Of a stretch of 24,466 nucleotides of DNA, positions 7,033 to 15,024 are shown piece after piece (within the stretch, counting starts at the first letter, position 1; the number at the start of each line of letters is the position of its first letter). The notes beneath the pieces are model-generated. The model was not told the DNA's origin. It did not search any database and worked only from the letters and a program-made list of their open reading frames with translations. This DNA is from JAUZQZ01 sp964624255 (GTDB lineage: Bacteria > Pseudomonadota > Zetaproteobacteria > Mariprofundales > Mariprofundaceae): NCBI GenBank assembly GCA_964624255.1, contig CAZUWV010000019.1, positions 1 through 24,466 of the forward strand, given 5' to 3'. The position numbers and the translations under genes are program-made.

Positions 7033-8160
7033 ATGCCTGATACAAGCGCGCTCCTCCATGCCGTCGAATTAATTCAAAGGCAATCCACCACACCCGATGA
7101 CCGTGGCTGTCAGGACTATCTCGAATTGGTACTGGGACCACTGGGGTTTGTCCGGGTCCGCATCAATACCGGCGGGGTAACGAACAGTATTTACAGACGC
7201 CATGGCGAGAAAACAGGCTGCCTCGCATTTGCCGGGCATACCGATGTAGTGCCAAGCGGCCCCGCCGAAGAATGGCCACACCCTCCCTTCGCAGCCATTA
7301 TTGAGAATCATATATTATATGGGCGTGGCGCACAGGACATGAAGGGGGGCATTGCCTGCTGGCTAGCAGCGCTGGAACAACTGATAGAGAAGAATATTCC
7401 CCTACCCTCCATTCAGTTACTCATCACCTCGGATGAGGAAGGAGAATCCATCGACGGTACGGTTCGTATCGTTGAGGCCCTGCAGACAGACGATGCGCTA
7501 CCCGACGCGGCTATCGTCGGCGAACCATCCTCTTCGAAACAGGTTGGCGATGTTGTGCGCCGCGGCCGCCGTGGCGTGGTACAGGTTGCCGCAACATTTA
7601 AGGGAAAACAGGGGCATTCCGCCTATCCGCACGATGCCGTCAATGCCATACACCTGGCAGCACCGGTTCTCGATCGGATCACACGCATAGACTGGGGTCG
7701 GGCAACACCCGGCTTTCCACCTACGAGCTGTCAGATCACCAATATTCAGGCTGGCACAGGCGCGATCAATGTCATACCTGGATCATGTTCGATTTCTCTT
7801 GATATCCGGTATAACCCAGGCCTTGATTATGATGGCATCCGGCAGCGTATTGTCGAAGCTTGCGCCAACGCAAGTGTCATGCTGGATATTCAGCATCAGG
7901 CCGAAGCATTCTCCACGCCTGACGGCGCGTTCCTTGATCTTGTCGAAGCATCAATTCAACGCGTAACCGGCATGATAACCAGGCGCGATACCGGTGGTGG
8001 AACCTCCGATGGCCGTTTTCTGGCGGCAGCAGGCGTACCCGTGACGGAGTTGGGACTCACCAATTCTACCATCCATCAGGTTGGAGAGCGCGTTGCCATT
8101 GCTGAACTAAAAACCTTGACGAATATTTATACTGATATCATCACACATTTTGAGGCCTGA
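7033..8160 (+). CDS. dapE: Succinyl-diaminopimelate desuccinylase
   Basis: A 375-residue M20-family zinc enzyme, normal length. It hydrolyses N-succinyl-L,L-diaminopimelate to diaminopimelate and succinate for lysine and peptidoglycan. Visible metal and catalytic residues are His69 and Asp71 in AFAGHTDVVPSG, Asp102 in YGRGAQDMKGG, and Glu135/Glu136 in ITSDEEGES. The VGEPSSSKQVGDVVRRGRRG block and the C-terminal RRDTGGGTSDGRF and LTNSTIHQVGERV are DapE signatures that separate it from ArgE. A copy of a short mobile element lies 38 nt upstream, so transcription may start in or near it; I see no strong ribosome binding site. It is the first gene of the tight dapE-queF-dapF group. Confidence 0.95.
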   Translation: MPDTSALLHAVELIQRQSTTPDDRGCQDYLELVLGPLGFVRVRINTGGVTNSIYRRHGEKTGCLAFAGHTDVVPSGPAEEWPHPPFAAIIENHILYGRGAQDMKGGIACWLAALEQLIEKNIPLPSIQLLITSDEEGESIDGTVRIVEALQTDDALPDAAIVGEPSSSKQVGDVVRRGRRGVVQVAATFKGKQGHSAYPHDAVNAIHLAAPVLDRITRIDWGRATPGFPPTSCQITNIQAGTGAINVIPGSCSISLDIRYNPGLDYDGIRQRIVEACANASVMLDIQHQAEAFSTPDGAFLDLVEASIQRVTGMITRRDTGGGTSDGRFLAAAGVPVTELGLTNSTIHQVGERVAIAELKTLTNIYTDIITHFEA

Positions 8161-8161
8161 A

Positions 8162-8536
8162 TTGTCAACTATCCCAACAAAAACCAAGCCATCCAAACAG
8201 ATGGAAACGTTCCCGAACCCCAACCCCGAGCGTGATTACCATATCCACATTACTTCCCCTGAATTCACCTGCCTGTGTCCGAAAACGGGCCAGCCGGACT
8301 TCGCCGAGATTAAGCTGGATTATATTCCAGGCCATCTTTGCGTGGAATTAAAGTCATTGAAGCTCTATTACTGGAGCTTTCGTAGTGAAGGGCATTTCCA
8401 CGAGCAGGTTACGAATATGATCGCCAGCGACCTGATCGGGTTGCTCAACCCGCATTATCTGAAAATCGCCGCTATCTTTAATGTGCGAGGCGGCATCTAC
8501 ACCACCGTCGTCGTCGAGCATGCGGGTGAAAAATAG
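8162..8536 (+). CDS. queF: NADPH-dependent preQ0 reductase QueF (short, unimodular type)
   Basis: About 124 residues. It reduces the nitrile of 7-cyano-7-deazaguanine (preQ0) to preQ1 in queuosine synthesis. The catalytic Cys39 lies in FTCLCPKTGQPDF and Asp46 follows seven residues later, as in the family. The QueF signature is ELKSLKLYYWSFR. There is no ATG at the natural start. I chose TTG 8162 because GAGG (8152-8155) lies six bases ahead and the resulting start (MSTIPTKTKPSKQMETFPNP) matches the usual short leader before ETFPNP. A TTG at 8150 and an ATG at 8213 are alternatives. It starts 1 nt after the dapE stop and ends 2 nt before dapF. No preQ1 riboswitch is visible. Confidence 0.92.
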   Translation: MSTIPTKTKPSKQMETFPNPNPERDYHIHITSPEFTCLCPKTGQPDFAEIKLDYIPGHLCVELKSLKLYYWSFRSEGHFHEQVTNMIASDLIGLLNPHYLKIAAIFNVRGGIYTTVVVEHAGEK

Positions 8537-8538
8537 TT

Positions 8539-9249
8539 GTGACGACCCTCCCCTTCTCCAAGATGCAGGCTCAGGGGAATGATTTTGTCATTCTCGATGG
8601 GCGCTCATATCCATTACCTGCCCCGACTTGTGAGTTTATTCGCAAGATAACGCAGCGCCGTTATGGTATCGGATGTGATCAATTGCTGGTCATACTCCCG
8701 CACGACGAAGCCGACATTCGCTTGCGAATTTTCAATAACGATGGCTCCGAAGCGGAAAATTGCGGTAACGGCCTGCGCTGTATCGCTGGCTTACTACTGG
8801 AAGATAACGAGCCCTCCACTCTATCTATAAAAATTACGGACCGGACAATACGGGCAGAAAAACATCAGGGTGGAATTCGTATCCATATGGGCGCCGCAAC
8901 GGTTACAGATCACGCCGGTAGCTATGTGGATGTTTGTATCGGTAATCAGCACCGCGTTTTCTTCGAGGTTATGGAAGACTTTCCTGAAGATCGGAATATT
9001 GAAATAATCAGTGGACAAATTAACGACGATGTTTATGTGGATATTATCGAACGCGGCGCGGGCCGTACCCCCGCCTGTGGTAGCGGTGCCTGTGCCATCG
9101 CAGCCGCCGTTTGGGCCATCGACAAACACACTCGCCCACAAACCATCCACATGTCGGGTGGCCATGTCGTCGTGTCCGGGACACAGAATGCAATGATACT
9201 GGAAGGAACTGTTTCGCTCGTATTTTCGGGCGAATACCATATTCCGTAA
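8539..9249 (+). CDS. dapF: Diaminopimelate epimerase, short form
   Basis: A 236-residue protein that interconverts L,L- and meso-diaminopimelate by a two-cysteine acid/base mechanism. Both cysteines are present: Cys75 in NDGSEAENCGNGLRC and Cys180 in GAGRTPACGSGACA. The N-terminal MQAQGNDFVILDG also fits. It is about 40 residues shorter than the common 275-residue form, with loop segments missing mainly in the middle. GNPH is GNQH here, and the Glu often seen before the second catalytic loop is Arg (GAGRTPACG). The start is GTG 8539, two bases after the queF stop, with a weak GGTGA upstream. Function is probably retained because both catalytic residues remain. Confidence 0.9.
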   Translation: MTTLPFSKMQAQGNDFVILDGRSYPLPAPTCEFIRKITQRRYGIGCDQLLVILPHDEADIRLRIFNNDGSEAENCGNGLRCIAGLLLEDNEPSTLSIKITDRTIRAEKHQGGIRIHMGAATVTDHAGSYVDVCIGNQHRVFFEVMEDFPEDRNIEIISGQINDDVYVDIIERGAGRTPACGSGACAIAAAVWAIDKHTRPQTIHMSGGHVVVSGTQNAMILEGTVSLVFSGEYHIP

Positions 9250-9358
9250 CGGTTGAGGTTATGATTGTTTGATGCTGAGAAATGGCGTTGGCCGCCTGCC
9301 CCTGCCAATATCTCCTCGATCATCGTTATATCGCCACGCGATACTACCGTGACCTAAC

Positions 9359-10315
9359 ATGTTGTGGCCTGTTGCAGCAATTCTGGTCGGTATTTTTCTG
9401 TTGGTCTGGGGCGCTGACCGTTTTATAGATGGTGCGGCTTCGATGGCCAGGAATCTGCGCATACCACCCATGGTCATCGGGTTGACGATTGTTAGTATCG
9501 GCACCTCGTTACCTGAAATGGTCGTTGCCGCGATGGCGGCCCTGAATAACAACCGCGATCTTGGTATCGGCAATGCGCTTGGTTCCAATATCGCCAATAT
9601 TGGACTGGTGATCGGAGTTACGGCGTTAATCATGCCGCTAGCCGTTAAGTCGATAACGTTACGCAGAGAAATGCCGGTACTGCTCCTGGTCACTGTATTT
9701 GCCTTTGTGCTGATGTTGGATGGTAATCTGGACTTTATCGACGGGATGATGTTGATTGCAGTGCTTGCGCTCGTGCTGATATGGATTGCCCGTATCGGCC
9801 TGAAAGACAGGCGTGATCCTCTGGTACAGGAACTCACTGACTCCATTCCGAATCAAATGAGTACGTGGCAAGCTGTTTTCTGGTTTGGCGCGGGGTTGCT
9901 GGTACTCATGGGCAGCTCTCGCATGGTGGTATGGGGAGCGGTAGGAATCGCCCATGCCCTCGGTGTCAGCGATCTGGTGATCGGGTTAACCATTGTGGCA
10001 ATCGGGACCAGTCTGCCGGAACTGGTAGCCTCAATTGCAGGCGTGCTGAAGGGCGAGACAGATTTGGCGATCGGAAATATTATTGGATCGAATATATTCA
10101 ATCTGTTGGCCGTGCTGGCCATGCCGGCCATGATCCATCCCGGCACCTTCGACCCGCAAGCGCTATTGCGCGATTTTCCGATCGTCTTGGGCTTCACCAT
10201 TGCCTTGTTCGCGGCTTCCTTCGGCTTAAAACTGGGAAAAATTGGCCGTCTTGATGGAGTATTGCTGGTGAGTGGCTTTGCCGGTTATCTATATTTTCTT
10301 TTTCTGCAGGTATAG
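9359..10315 (+). CDS. Calcium/sodium antiporter (CaCA family, YrbG-like)
   Basis: A 318-residue inner-membrane protein with about ten hydrophobic segments. It holds the two inverted alpha-repeats that define the CaCA superfamily: GLTIVSIGTSLPEMVVAAMA with GNALGSNIANIGLV, and GLTIVAIGTSLPELVASIAG with GNIIGSNIFNLLAV. The paired Glu and Asn residues of these repeats bind the cations. The length and build match YrbG-type bacterial exchangers, which exchange Na+ or H+ for Ca2+; the direction and ion here are inferred. The gene stands alone: 109 nt separate it from dapF, and it is followed by an inverted-repeat element. The ATG at 9359 has no strong ribosome binding site. Confidence 0.9.
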   Translation: MLWPVAAILVGIFLLVWGADRFIDGAASMARNLRIPPMVIGLTIVSIGTSLPEMVVAAMAALNNNRDLGIGNALGSNIANIGLVIGVTALIMPLAVKSITLRREMPVLLLVTVFAFVLMLDGNLDFIDGMMLIAVLALVLIWIARIGLKDRRDPLVQELTDSIPNQMSTWQAVFWFGAGLLVLMGSSRMVVWGAVGIAHALGVSDLVIGLTIVAIGTSLPELVASIAGVLKGETDLAIGNIIGSNIFNLLAVLAMPAMIHPGTFDPQALLRDFPIVLGFTIALFAASFGLKLGKIGRLDGVLLVSGFAGYLYFLFLQV

Positions 10316-10332
10316 GATCAGCTAGACTTGCC

Positions 10333-10493
10333 CTTTACCCATAAGTCATGCCCCAGCGAATCGCCCGGTGGGAACCCTTGCGTACGGGCCATACCGGCGT
10401 TGCGGTACTTGCTCATGGAATAACCATTATCTGCGTGCCGCGCCTTGGTCTGACCCGTACGCAAGGGTTCTGGGGCACGACTTATGGGTAAAG
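10333..10493. mobile_element. ~161-bp inverted-repeat element, unidentified (MITE-like)
   Basis: A 24-bp end CTTTACCCATAAGTCATGCC.. (10333-10356) is repeated in reverse complement at 10470-10493 with one mismatch. A second 17-bp pair, GAACCCTTGCGTACGGG (10372-10388) and its exact complement (10454-10470), lies inside. The left arm carries a 15-base insertion (10357-10371) between the two blocks. The unit can fold into a long hairpin. It lies between the 3' ends of the convergent CaCA antiporter gene and the KefB-like gene, so it might also stop transcription. No target duplication found. Its sequence is unrelated to the GAGCCTC element. Confidence 0.6.
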
Positions 10494-10536
10494 GACAGAG
10501 CTTGCCTGAAGCATGCATTTTTCCTTACAACCACGA

Positions 10537-11712
10537 CTACTGCATGGACCGGGGTAACAAGAGGGTAGCGATTTCGCCATTGTAACGGATCAAAACAGGT
10601 GCCAGCACCATACTGAACAGCATAGCCACCAGTACAGCCTGCCCGGTACCCGAATTAAGGATGCCGCCGGTCATGGCCATGACCAGAATAGCAAAACCAA
10701 ATTCACCTCCATGCGCCAGAATCAATCCTGTACGCATGGATACGATGTTATTCCGCCCTCCCAATCGACAGAATATGGCGATAATCACGCATTTGAACAC
10801 GATCATGGCAATCAGTAGAGCCAGTGCCGGTAGCCAGATTGTGGACAGAACAGATGTGTCAAGCATCATGCCGATGGTGATGAAAAACAAGCCGAGTAAT
10901 AAATCTCTGAATGGCCGGATCTCTGATTCCACCTGGTGCCTGAACTCGGTCTCACTGAGCATGACCCCGGCCAGAAATGCGCCGAGCACGAAGGAGAGTC
11001 CAATACGGTAAGTGATCCAGGATGAACAAAGAACAATCAGCAACACGGTCAATGTAAACAACTCGGCAGAGTGAAATCTGGCCGCTTCCCTGAACAGGGG
11101 TCGCAGCACCCAGCGTCCAAAGGCAAAGATGAACGCCAGCGCCAGCGCGGCTTCAGCCACAGCGGTAGCCACAGTCATCAATGATATATGGCTGTCAGCG
11201 CCAGTCAGACTGGAAACCAGAATCAAAAATGGTGCTACCATTAAATCCTGGAACAACAGGATACCCACGCTGTTACGACCATGGCGTGTATGTAATTCCG
11301 TCTGATCAGCCAGTTGTTTAGTGACCAGCGCAGTGGAAGACATCGTGATGATACCGCCAAGTACCAGCGCACTTTCTAGCTTGAGTCCGAGCAAGAATGC
11401 TACCGCCGTGGTGATTGCCACCGTCAACCATACCTGGGCGCTTCCCAAACCCAGAACGGTTGATTTCATGCGCATCAATAATGGTACGGAGAATTCGAGA
11501 CCAATGGAGAACAACAGGAACACCACACCAAATTCGGCGAATATTCTAATATATTCGACATTGCTGACCAAACCAAAACCAAACGGACCTACGGCTACGC
11601 CAACGGCGATATAGGCCAGGATTGGCGATAGTCCCATACGCAGGAATAGCGCCACGGCCAACACGGTCGAAGCCAGCACTGCCAGCATATCATTCAGGTA
11701 ACTGTGTTCCAT
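10537..11712 (-). CDS. KefB-like cation:proton antiporter (CPA2), lacking the C-terminal TrkA domain
   Basis: A 391-residue membrane protein covering only the Na/H-exchanger domain, about a dozen hydrophobic segments. CPA2 motifs are visible: GVAVGPFGFGL, FLLFSIGLEFSV, TMSSTALVTKQLADQ, GILLFQDLMVAPFLIL, LGAFLAGVMLSE and LILAHGGEFGFAI. Close relatives continue after the APVLIRYNG segment with a Rossmann-type TrkA-N domain. Here the protein ends 14 residues after that point, about 45 bp from an inverted-repeat element, so it may be truncated. Exchanger-only family members also exist, so loss is inferred. It lies 45 nt downstream of nhaA and probably shares its transcript. Confidence 0.85.
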   Translation of the reverse strand: MEHSYLNDMLAVLASTVLAVALFLRMGLSPILAYIAVGVAVGPFGFGLVSNVEYIRIFAEFGVVFLLFSIGLEFSVPLLMRMKSTVLGLGSAQVWLTVAITTAVAFLLGLKLESALVLGGIITMSSTALVTKQLADQTELHTRHGRNSVGILLFQDLMVAPFLILVSSLTGADSHISLMTVATAVAEAALALAFIFAFGRWVLRPLFREAARFHSAELFTLTVLLIVLCSSWITYRIGLSFVLGAFLAGVMLSETEFRHQVESEIRPFRDLLLGLFFITIGMMLDTSVLSTIWLPALALLIAMIVFKCVIIAIFCRLGGRNNIVSMRTGLILAHGGEFGFAILVMAMTGGILNSGTGQAVLVAMLFSMVLAPVLIRYNGEIATLLLPRSMQ

Positions 11713-11757
11713 TGCACCTCCAATGAATCGCTACAATGTACCGCCAGCCCATGCCGC

Positions 11758-12927
11758 TCACGGGTTTTTCAATTGGCTCCTTAGAACCACGTAACCAATG
11801 GTCCCTGATATAAATGACCCTGCAAGGATTCCTAATTTATCCGTGTATTGAAATATGCTGACATCCTCAAATGCCAGGGAAACAATAAATAGACTCATGG
11901 TGAACCCAATACCCGTTAATACTGACACTCCGTAAAGCTGTGTCCAATTACTGCCTTCCGGTAATTTTGCCAGCTTAAGTTTGATTGCGACCCAGCTAAA
12001 ACCGAATACGCCAAGCTGCTTGCCAATGAATAACCCGAGCATGATTCCTAATGGTACGGAACCGGACATTTGGCTAAAAGTGATTCTAGTAATATCAACA
12101 CCTGCATTAACAAAAGCAAATAAAGGAAGAACAAAGAAAGCGACCCAAAAATGGAGGTTATGTTCTATTTCTTTAAGTGGCGATACGGGTTGTTTGTTTT
12201 CATCTTTCGCATTCAATGGAATGGTGAATGCTAAGACCACCCCGGCCAGAGTCGCATGTATCCCGGATTTAAGGACACTTACCCACAGGATGATGCCAAC
12301 GATAAAATAAGCAGCCTTTTTGGTAACGCCAAAAATATTAAAAGCAATTAAAGAGGTTAGAGAAACAAGTGCGATGGTAATAGATAGCATTGACAGTTTG
12401 GTCGTATAGAAAATAGCGATAATCACGATGGCACCCAAGTCATCAATAATGGCCAATGCCATTAAAAATATCTTGAGTGAAACGGGAACCCGGTTCCCTA
12501 ATAGAGAAAGGACACCTAATGCAAAAGCTATATCGGTTGCCGTTGGTATTGCCCACCCGTGAACTGCGATGGGGTTATCCAAGTTGAAAGCTAGGTAAAT
12601 TCCTGCTGGAACAAGCATCCCACCAATAGCGGCGACTCCAGGCAGTACAACTTGACGCATGGATGATAAATGGCCTTCCAGTATTTCCCTTTTGACCTCC
12701 AAACCAATCAACAAAAAGAAAATCGCCATTAAACCATCATTTACCCAGTGATAAAGTGACTTGTCTAGCTTTAAGGAACCGACGCGTATCTCTACGGAGG
12801 TATGTAAGAACGATTGATACAGTGGTGACATGAACGTATTGCTTAATATAAGCGCAGAAATAGCCGCTAATATTAACAATATACCACCAGCAGATTCCTT
12901 CTGTATAAACTCTTCGATGATTTTCAT
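11758..12927 (-). CDS. nhaA: Na+/H+ antiporter NhaA
   Basis: A 389-residue inner-membrane antiporter of normal length, exporting Na+ in exchange for protons. The ion-binding residues are present: Asp132 in IPTATDIAFALG and the Asp162-Asp163 pair in LALAIIDDLGAIVI. FFLLIGLEVKREI, KSGIHATLAGVVLAF and LTGIGFTMSLFI are further family blocks. Base use differs from its surroundings: 12121-12240 has 46 G/C in 120 bases, while 13741-13800 in the desulfurase gene has 41 in 60. This suggests horizontal acquisition. The ATG follows the stop of the A-type carrier gene with no gap (TAAATG), so it is read as the fourth gene of the iscR operon, where iscU or hsc genes might be expected. Confidence 0.97.
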   Translation of the reverse strand: MKIIEEFIQKESAGGILLILAAISALILSNTFMSPLYQSFLHTSVEIRVGSLKLDKSLYHWVNDGLMAIFFLLIGLEVKREILEGHLSSMRQVVLPGVAAIGGMLVPAGIYLAFNLDNPIAVHGWAIPTATDIAFALGVLSLLGNRVPVSLKIFLMALAIIDDLGAIVIIAIFYTTKLSMLSITIALVSLTSLIAFNIFGVTKKAAYFIVGIILWVSVLKSGIHATLAGVVLAFTIPLNAKDENKQPVSPLKEIEHNLHFWVAFFVLPLFAFVNAGVDITRITFSQMSGSVPLGIMLGLFIGKQLGVFGFSWVAIKLKLAKLPEGSNWTQLYGVSVLTGIGFTMSLFIVSLAFEDVSIFQYTDKLGILAGSFISGTIGYVVLRSQLKNP

Positions 12928-13299
12928 TTAAACGCTGAAAGAAACGCCGCAGCCACACTCACCTTTTTTGTTCGGATTGATGAATACGAAACCCGCAGAT
13001 AAAGCATCCTTTTGAAAATCCACCGTTAGTCCCTCCAACGCTTTTTTATAGGACTGCCCATCCACATACAGCGAAAAGCCGTCAAATGGTAGTATAAAAT
13101 CGTCGGTATTCGGTGCCTCGGCAAAATTCATCACATATTCCAGCCCGGAACATCCGGTTTCCTTCACCGACAGGTGGATCCCGGCACAACCCTGTTCTCG
13201 GCTCTGCTCGCGCATGCGCGAAATCGCCGCGTCCGTCAGATGGATATCCGGTCCGCCAACTGGGCCGATCTCTGCCCTGATCACTTGTCTATTTTGCAT
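12928..13299 (-). CDS. iscA: A-type iron-sulfur carrier protein (IscA/SufA/ErpA family)
   Basis: A 123-residue protein, normal for the family plus a short N-terminal extension. The three conserved cysteines that hold iron or a cluster are Cys50 in KETGCSGLEYVM and Cys115/Cys117 in GECGCGVSF. DFILPFDGFSLYVDGQSYKK is the central beta-region. It passes Fe-S clusters to apoproteins in the cytoplasm. It is coupled to the desulfurase gene by a one-base TAATG overlap and directly abuts nhaA. The exact subfamily (IscA, SufA or ErpA) cannot be settled by eye; the symbol reflects the IscR-controlled operon. Confidence 0.9.
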   Translation of the reverse strand: MQNRQVIRAEIGPVGGPDIHLTDAAISRMREQSREQGCAGIHLSVKETGCSGLEYVMNFAEAPNTDDFILPFDGFSLYVDGQSYKKALEGLTVDFQKDALSAGFVFINPNKKGECGCGVSFSV

Positions 13300-14447
13300 T
13301 ATGTGTACCCTCGAACTGCACCCGCCATGGACATAAGTCGCGCACGGATACGAATTAGTTCATTAACCAGTGCAATAGCATCATCTGCCGTGTTGCCAGG
13401 ACCAAAACTGACCCTGATGCTGCTGCGTGCCCGTTCGTCGCCCGCGCCCATGGCCATCAATACATGTGATGGATCGCGCTTCCCCGATGCGCAAGCAGAA
13501 CCTGAAGCAACAGCAAACCCCGCCAAATCCAGTTGCATCAGTAAGGTCTCGCCCTCCATACCAGGTACACAAAACATGCTGGTATTTGGCGTACGCGATA
13601 CACCTTCTGAAAACACTCGCGCATTTGGTAATTGTTTATGCAGTTCCCGCTCAAATGTATCCCGTACCTGCTTCAAGTTCCCAAAATGAACCTTGCCCAG
13701 CGCTGCCGCAAACCCTGCGATGCCGGGTACATTCTCCGTGCCGGAACGCCGCCTGCGTTCCTGCCCCCCGCCGGGCGTCAGCTCATTGATTTTAAGGCCC
13801 CGGCGTATTATCAACGCCCCGACCCCTCTCGGTCCACCGATCTTGTGTGCGGAAAATGAAATGAAATCGGCATTCCATTCGCGCACATTTATATCCGTCT
13901 TTCCCAGAGCCTGCACAGCATCTACTAGAAAGGCCGCGCCTCTCTCCCGACAAATCGCACCCACTTCCGCCACTGGCTGAATCGCGCCAGTCTCATTGTT
14001 GGCCGCCATTAGTGCCACCAGACGAGTATTTTTATCCATATTTGCCGCCACATCTTCTGCACGCACTACACCGTGTTTATCCGGGCGTAGACATATCACC
14101 TCCCAGCCCGACCTTTGCAGACGTTCCAGCGGCCGCAGTACAGAAGGATGCTCGATAGCTGATACAATCACCCGGCCTGGTTTTTGTACTGAACACCAAC
14201 CATGAATAGCCAGGTTGTTAGCTTCGGTACCACCAGACGTAAATACGATGCTACCGCTCTGTACGCCGATAAATGCCGCGAGTTTCTCACGCGCGTCATC
14301 CAGAACCCTCCGGGCGGCACGCCCGGCCCAATGCAAACTGGAAGGATTCCCGAAAGCTTGTGTGGCAACACATTGCATCGCCGCAAGTGATGTATCTAGC
14401 GGCGGGCAAGTCGCATTATGGTCAAGATACCGCCGCAACACGCTCAT
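13299..14447 (-). CDS. iscS: Cysteine desulfurase (NifS/IscS family)
   Basis: A 382-residue PLP enzyme converting cysteine to alanine and a protein persulfide for Fe-S clusters and thiolation. The PLP lysine is Lys202 in SFSAHKIGGPRGVG, the PLP-stacking His100 lies in SAIEHPSV, and Asp176 in LVDAVQALGKTD. The catalytic Cys319 lies in ASGSACASGKRDPSHVL. This short loop, followed by SHVLMAMG, resembles NifS-type enzymes more than E. coli IscS. The start is ATG 14447 (MSVLRRYLDHNAT), with AGGAAA upstream; the open frame extends a further 32 codons, but those are unlike any desulfurase. It overlaps the end of iscR by 26 nt. No IscU scaffold gene follows. Confidence 0.93.
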   Translation of the reverse strand: MSVLRRYLDHNATCPPLDTSLAAMQCVATQAFGNPSSLHWAGRAARRVLDDAREKLAAFIGVQSGSIVFTSGGTEANNLAIHGWCSVQKPGRVIVSAIEHPSVLRPLERLQRSGWEVICLRPDKHGVVRAEDVAANMDKNTRLVALMAANNETGAIQPVAEVGAICRERGAAFLVDAVQALGKTDINVREWNADFISFSAHKIGGPRGVGALIIRRGLKINELTPGGGQERRRRSGTENVPGIAGFAAALGKVHFGNLKQVRDTFERELHKQLPNARVFSEGVSRTPNTSMFCVPGMEGETLLMQLDLAGFAVASGSACASGKRDPSHVLMAMGAGDERARSSIRVSFGPGNTADDAIALVNELIRIRARLMSMAGAVRGYT

Positions 14448-14928
14448 GCATCGTAATTTCCTGCTCCGGGGGGTTGGTTGGTTGGTACTGCTCCACAGGC
14501 GCGAGTTCCACCGTCTCCAGCCGTACGCGTTTCTCGCACACATCCGTCAGTGTCACGACGTCCAGAAAACGATAGATATGTTGACCCAGAGCATCCCACA
14601 ATTCATGCGTATCGCAGCGATGACCGCGGTGGCAACCACGCAGGGCATTAACACAACGCGTGGCTTGAATCTGCTCATCTACGGCGCGGATGGTATCGGC
14701 CACGGAAATTTCCGCGGGATCCTTGTTCAACAGGTAGCCGCCACCAGGACCGCGTACGCTTTTCACCAATCCATTCTCGCGCAAACGACGAAAAAGCTGT
14801 TCCAGGTATGATAATGATATAAACTGGCGCTCGGAAATCGCAGCCAGATTAACCGGTCCTTCATGTTGATGCGTGGTAATGTCCACCATGGCTGACACCG
14901 CATACCGGCCTTTACTTGTTAAACGCAT
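14422..14928 (-). CDS. iscR: Fe-S cluster-sensing Rrf2-family regulator IscR
   Basis: A 168-residue regulator. The N-terminal winged helix starts MRLTSKGRYAVSAMVDI, with the recognition region SLSYLEQLFRRLRENGLVKS and wing VRGPGGGYLL. The [2Fe-2S] ligands are Cys92, Cys99, Cys105 and His108 (RCVNALRGCHRGHRCDTHELW), nearly the spacing of E. coli IscR. With its cluster, IscR represses its own operon through type 1 sites; such a site lies upstream at 15004-15028. The ribosome binding site AAGGAGG precedes ATG 14928 at short spacing. The C-terminal tail after LETVELAPVEQY is not conserved and overlaps the start of the desulfurase gene. Confidence 0.96.
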   Translation of the reverse strand: MRLTSKGRYAVSAMVDITTHQHEGPVNLAAISERQFISLSYLEQLFRRLRENGLVKSVRGPGGGYLLNKDPAEISVADTIRAVDEQIQATRCVNALRGCHRGHRCDTHELWDALGQHIYRFLDVVTLTDVCEKRVRLETVELAPVEQYQPTNPPEQEITMHERVAAVS

Positions 14929-14996
14929 GCATACCTCCTTTACAACTCTCAGGATTCATAACTTGTACAATAACACCCGAGATTATAAAAAAGGAT

Positions 14997-15024
14997 ATTC
15001 TATATACCCGACTATTTTAGTCAA
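14997..15024 (-). promoter_or_regulatory. Sigma-70 promoter of the iscR operon
   Basis: On the minus strand, a -35 TTGACT (15019-15024) and a -10 TAGAAT (14997-15002) are separated by 16 bases. The -35 lies inside the IscR operator. Transcription would start about 60 nt before the iscR ATG and run through iscR, iscS, iscA, nhaA and probably the KefB-like gene. Confidence 0.7.

Noticed and set aside
8100..8162. preQ1 riboswitch ahead of queF
   Set aside because: queF starts 1 nt after dapE, and I see no preQ1 aptamer-like hairpin with an A-rich tail.
9259..9846. 195-codon minus-strand open frame
   Set aside because: Antisense of the CaCA antiporter; Ser/Ile-rich low-complexity peptide typical of the reverse of a membrane protein.
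10368..10568. Small plus-strand and minus-strand frames around 10318-10568
   Set aside because: They lie in the inverted-repeat element between two convergent genes and have no ribosome binding site or recognisable family.
14215..14811. 198-codon plus-strand open frame
   Set aside because: It lies opposite the start of iscS and most of iscR, both with all catalytic or ligand residues visible.
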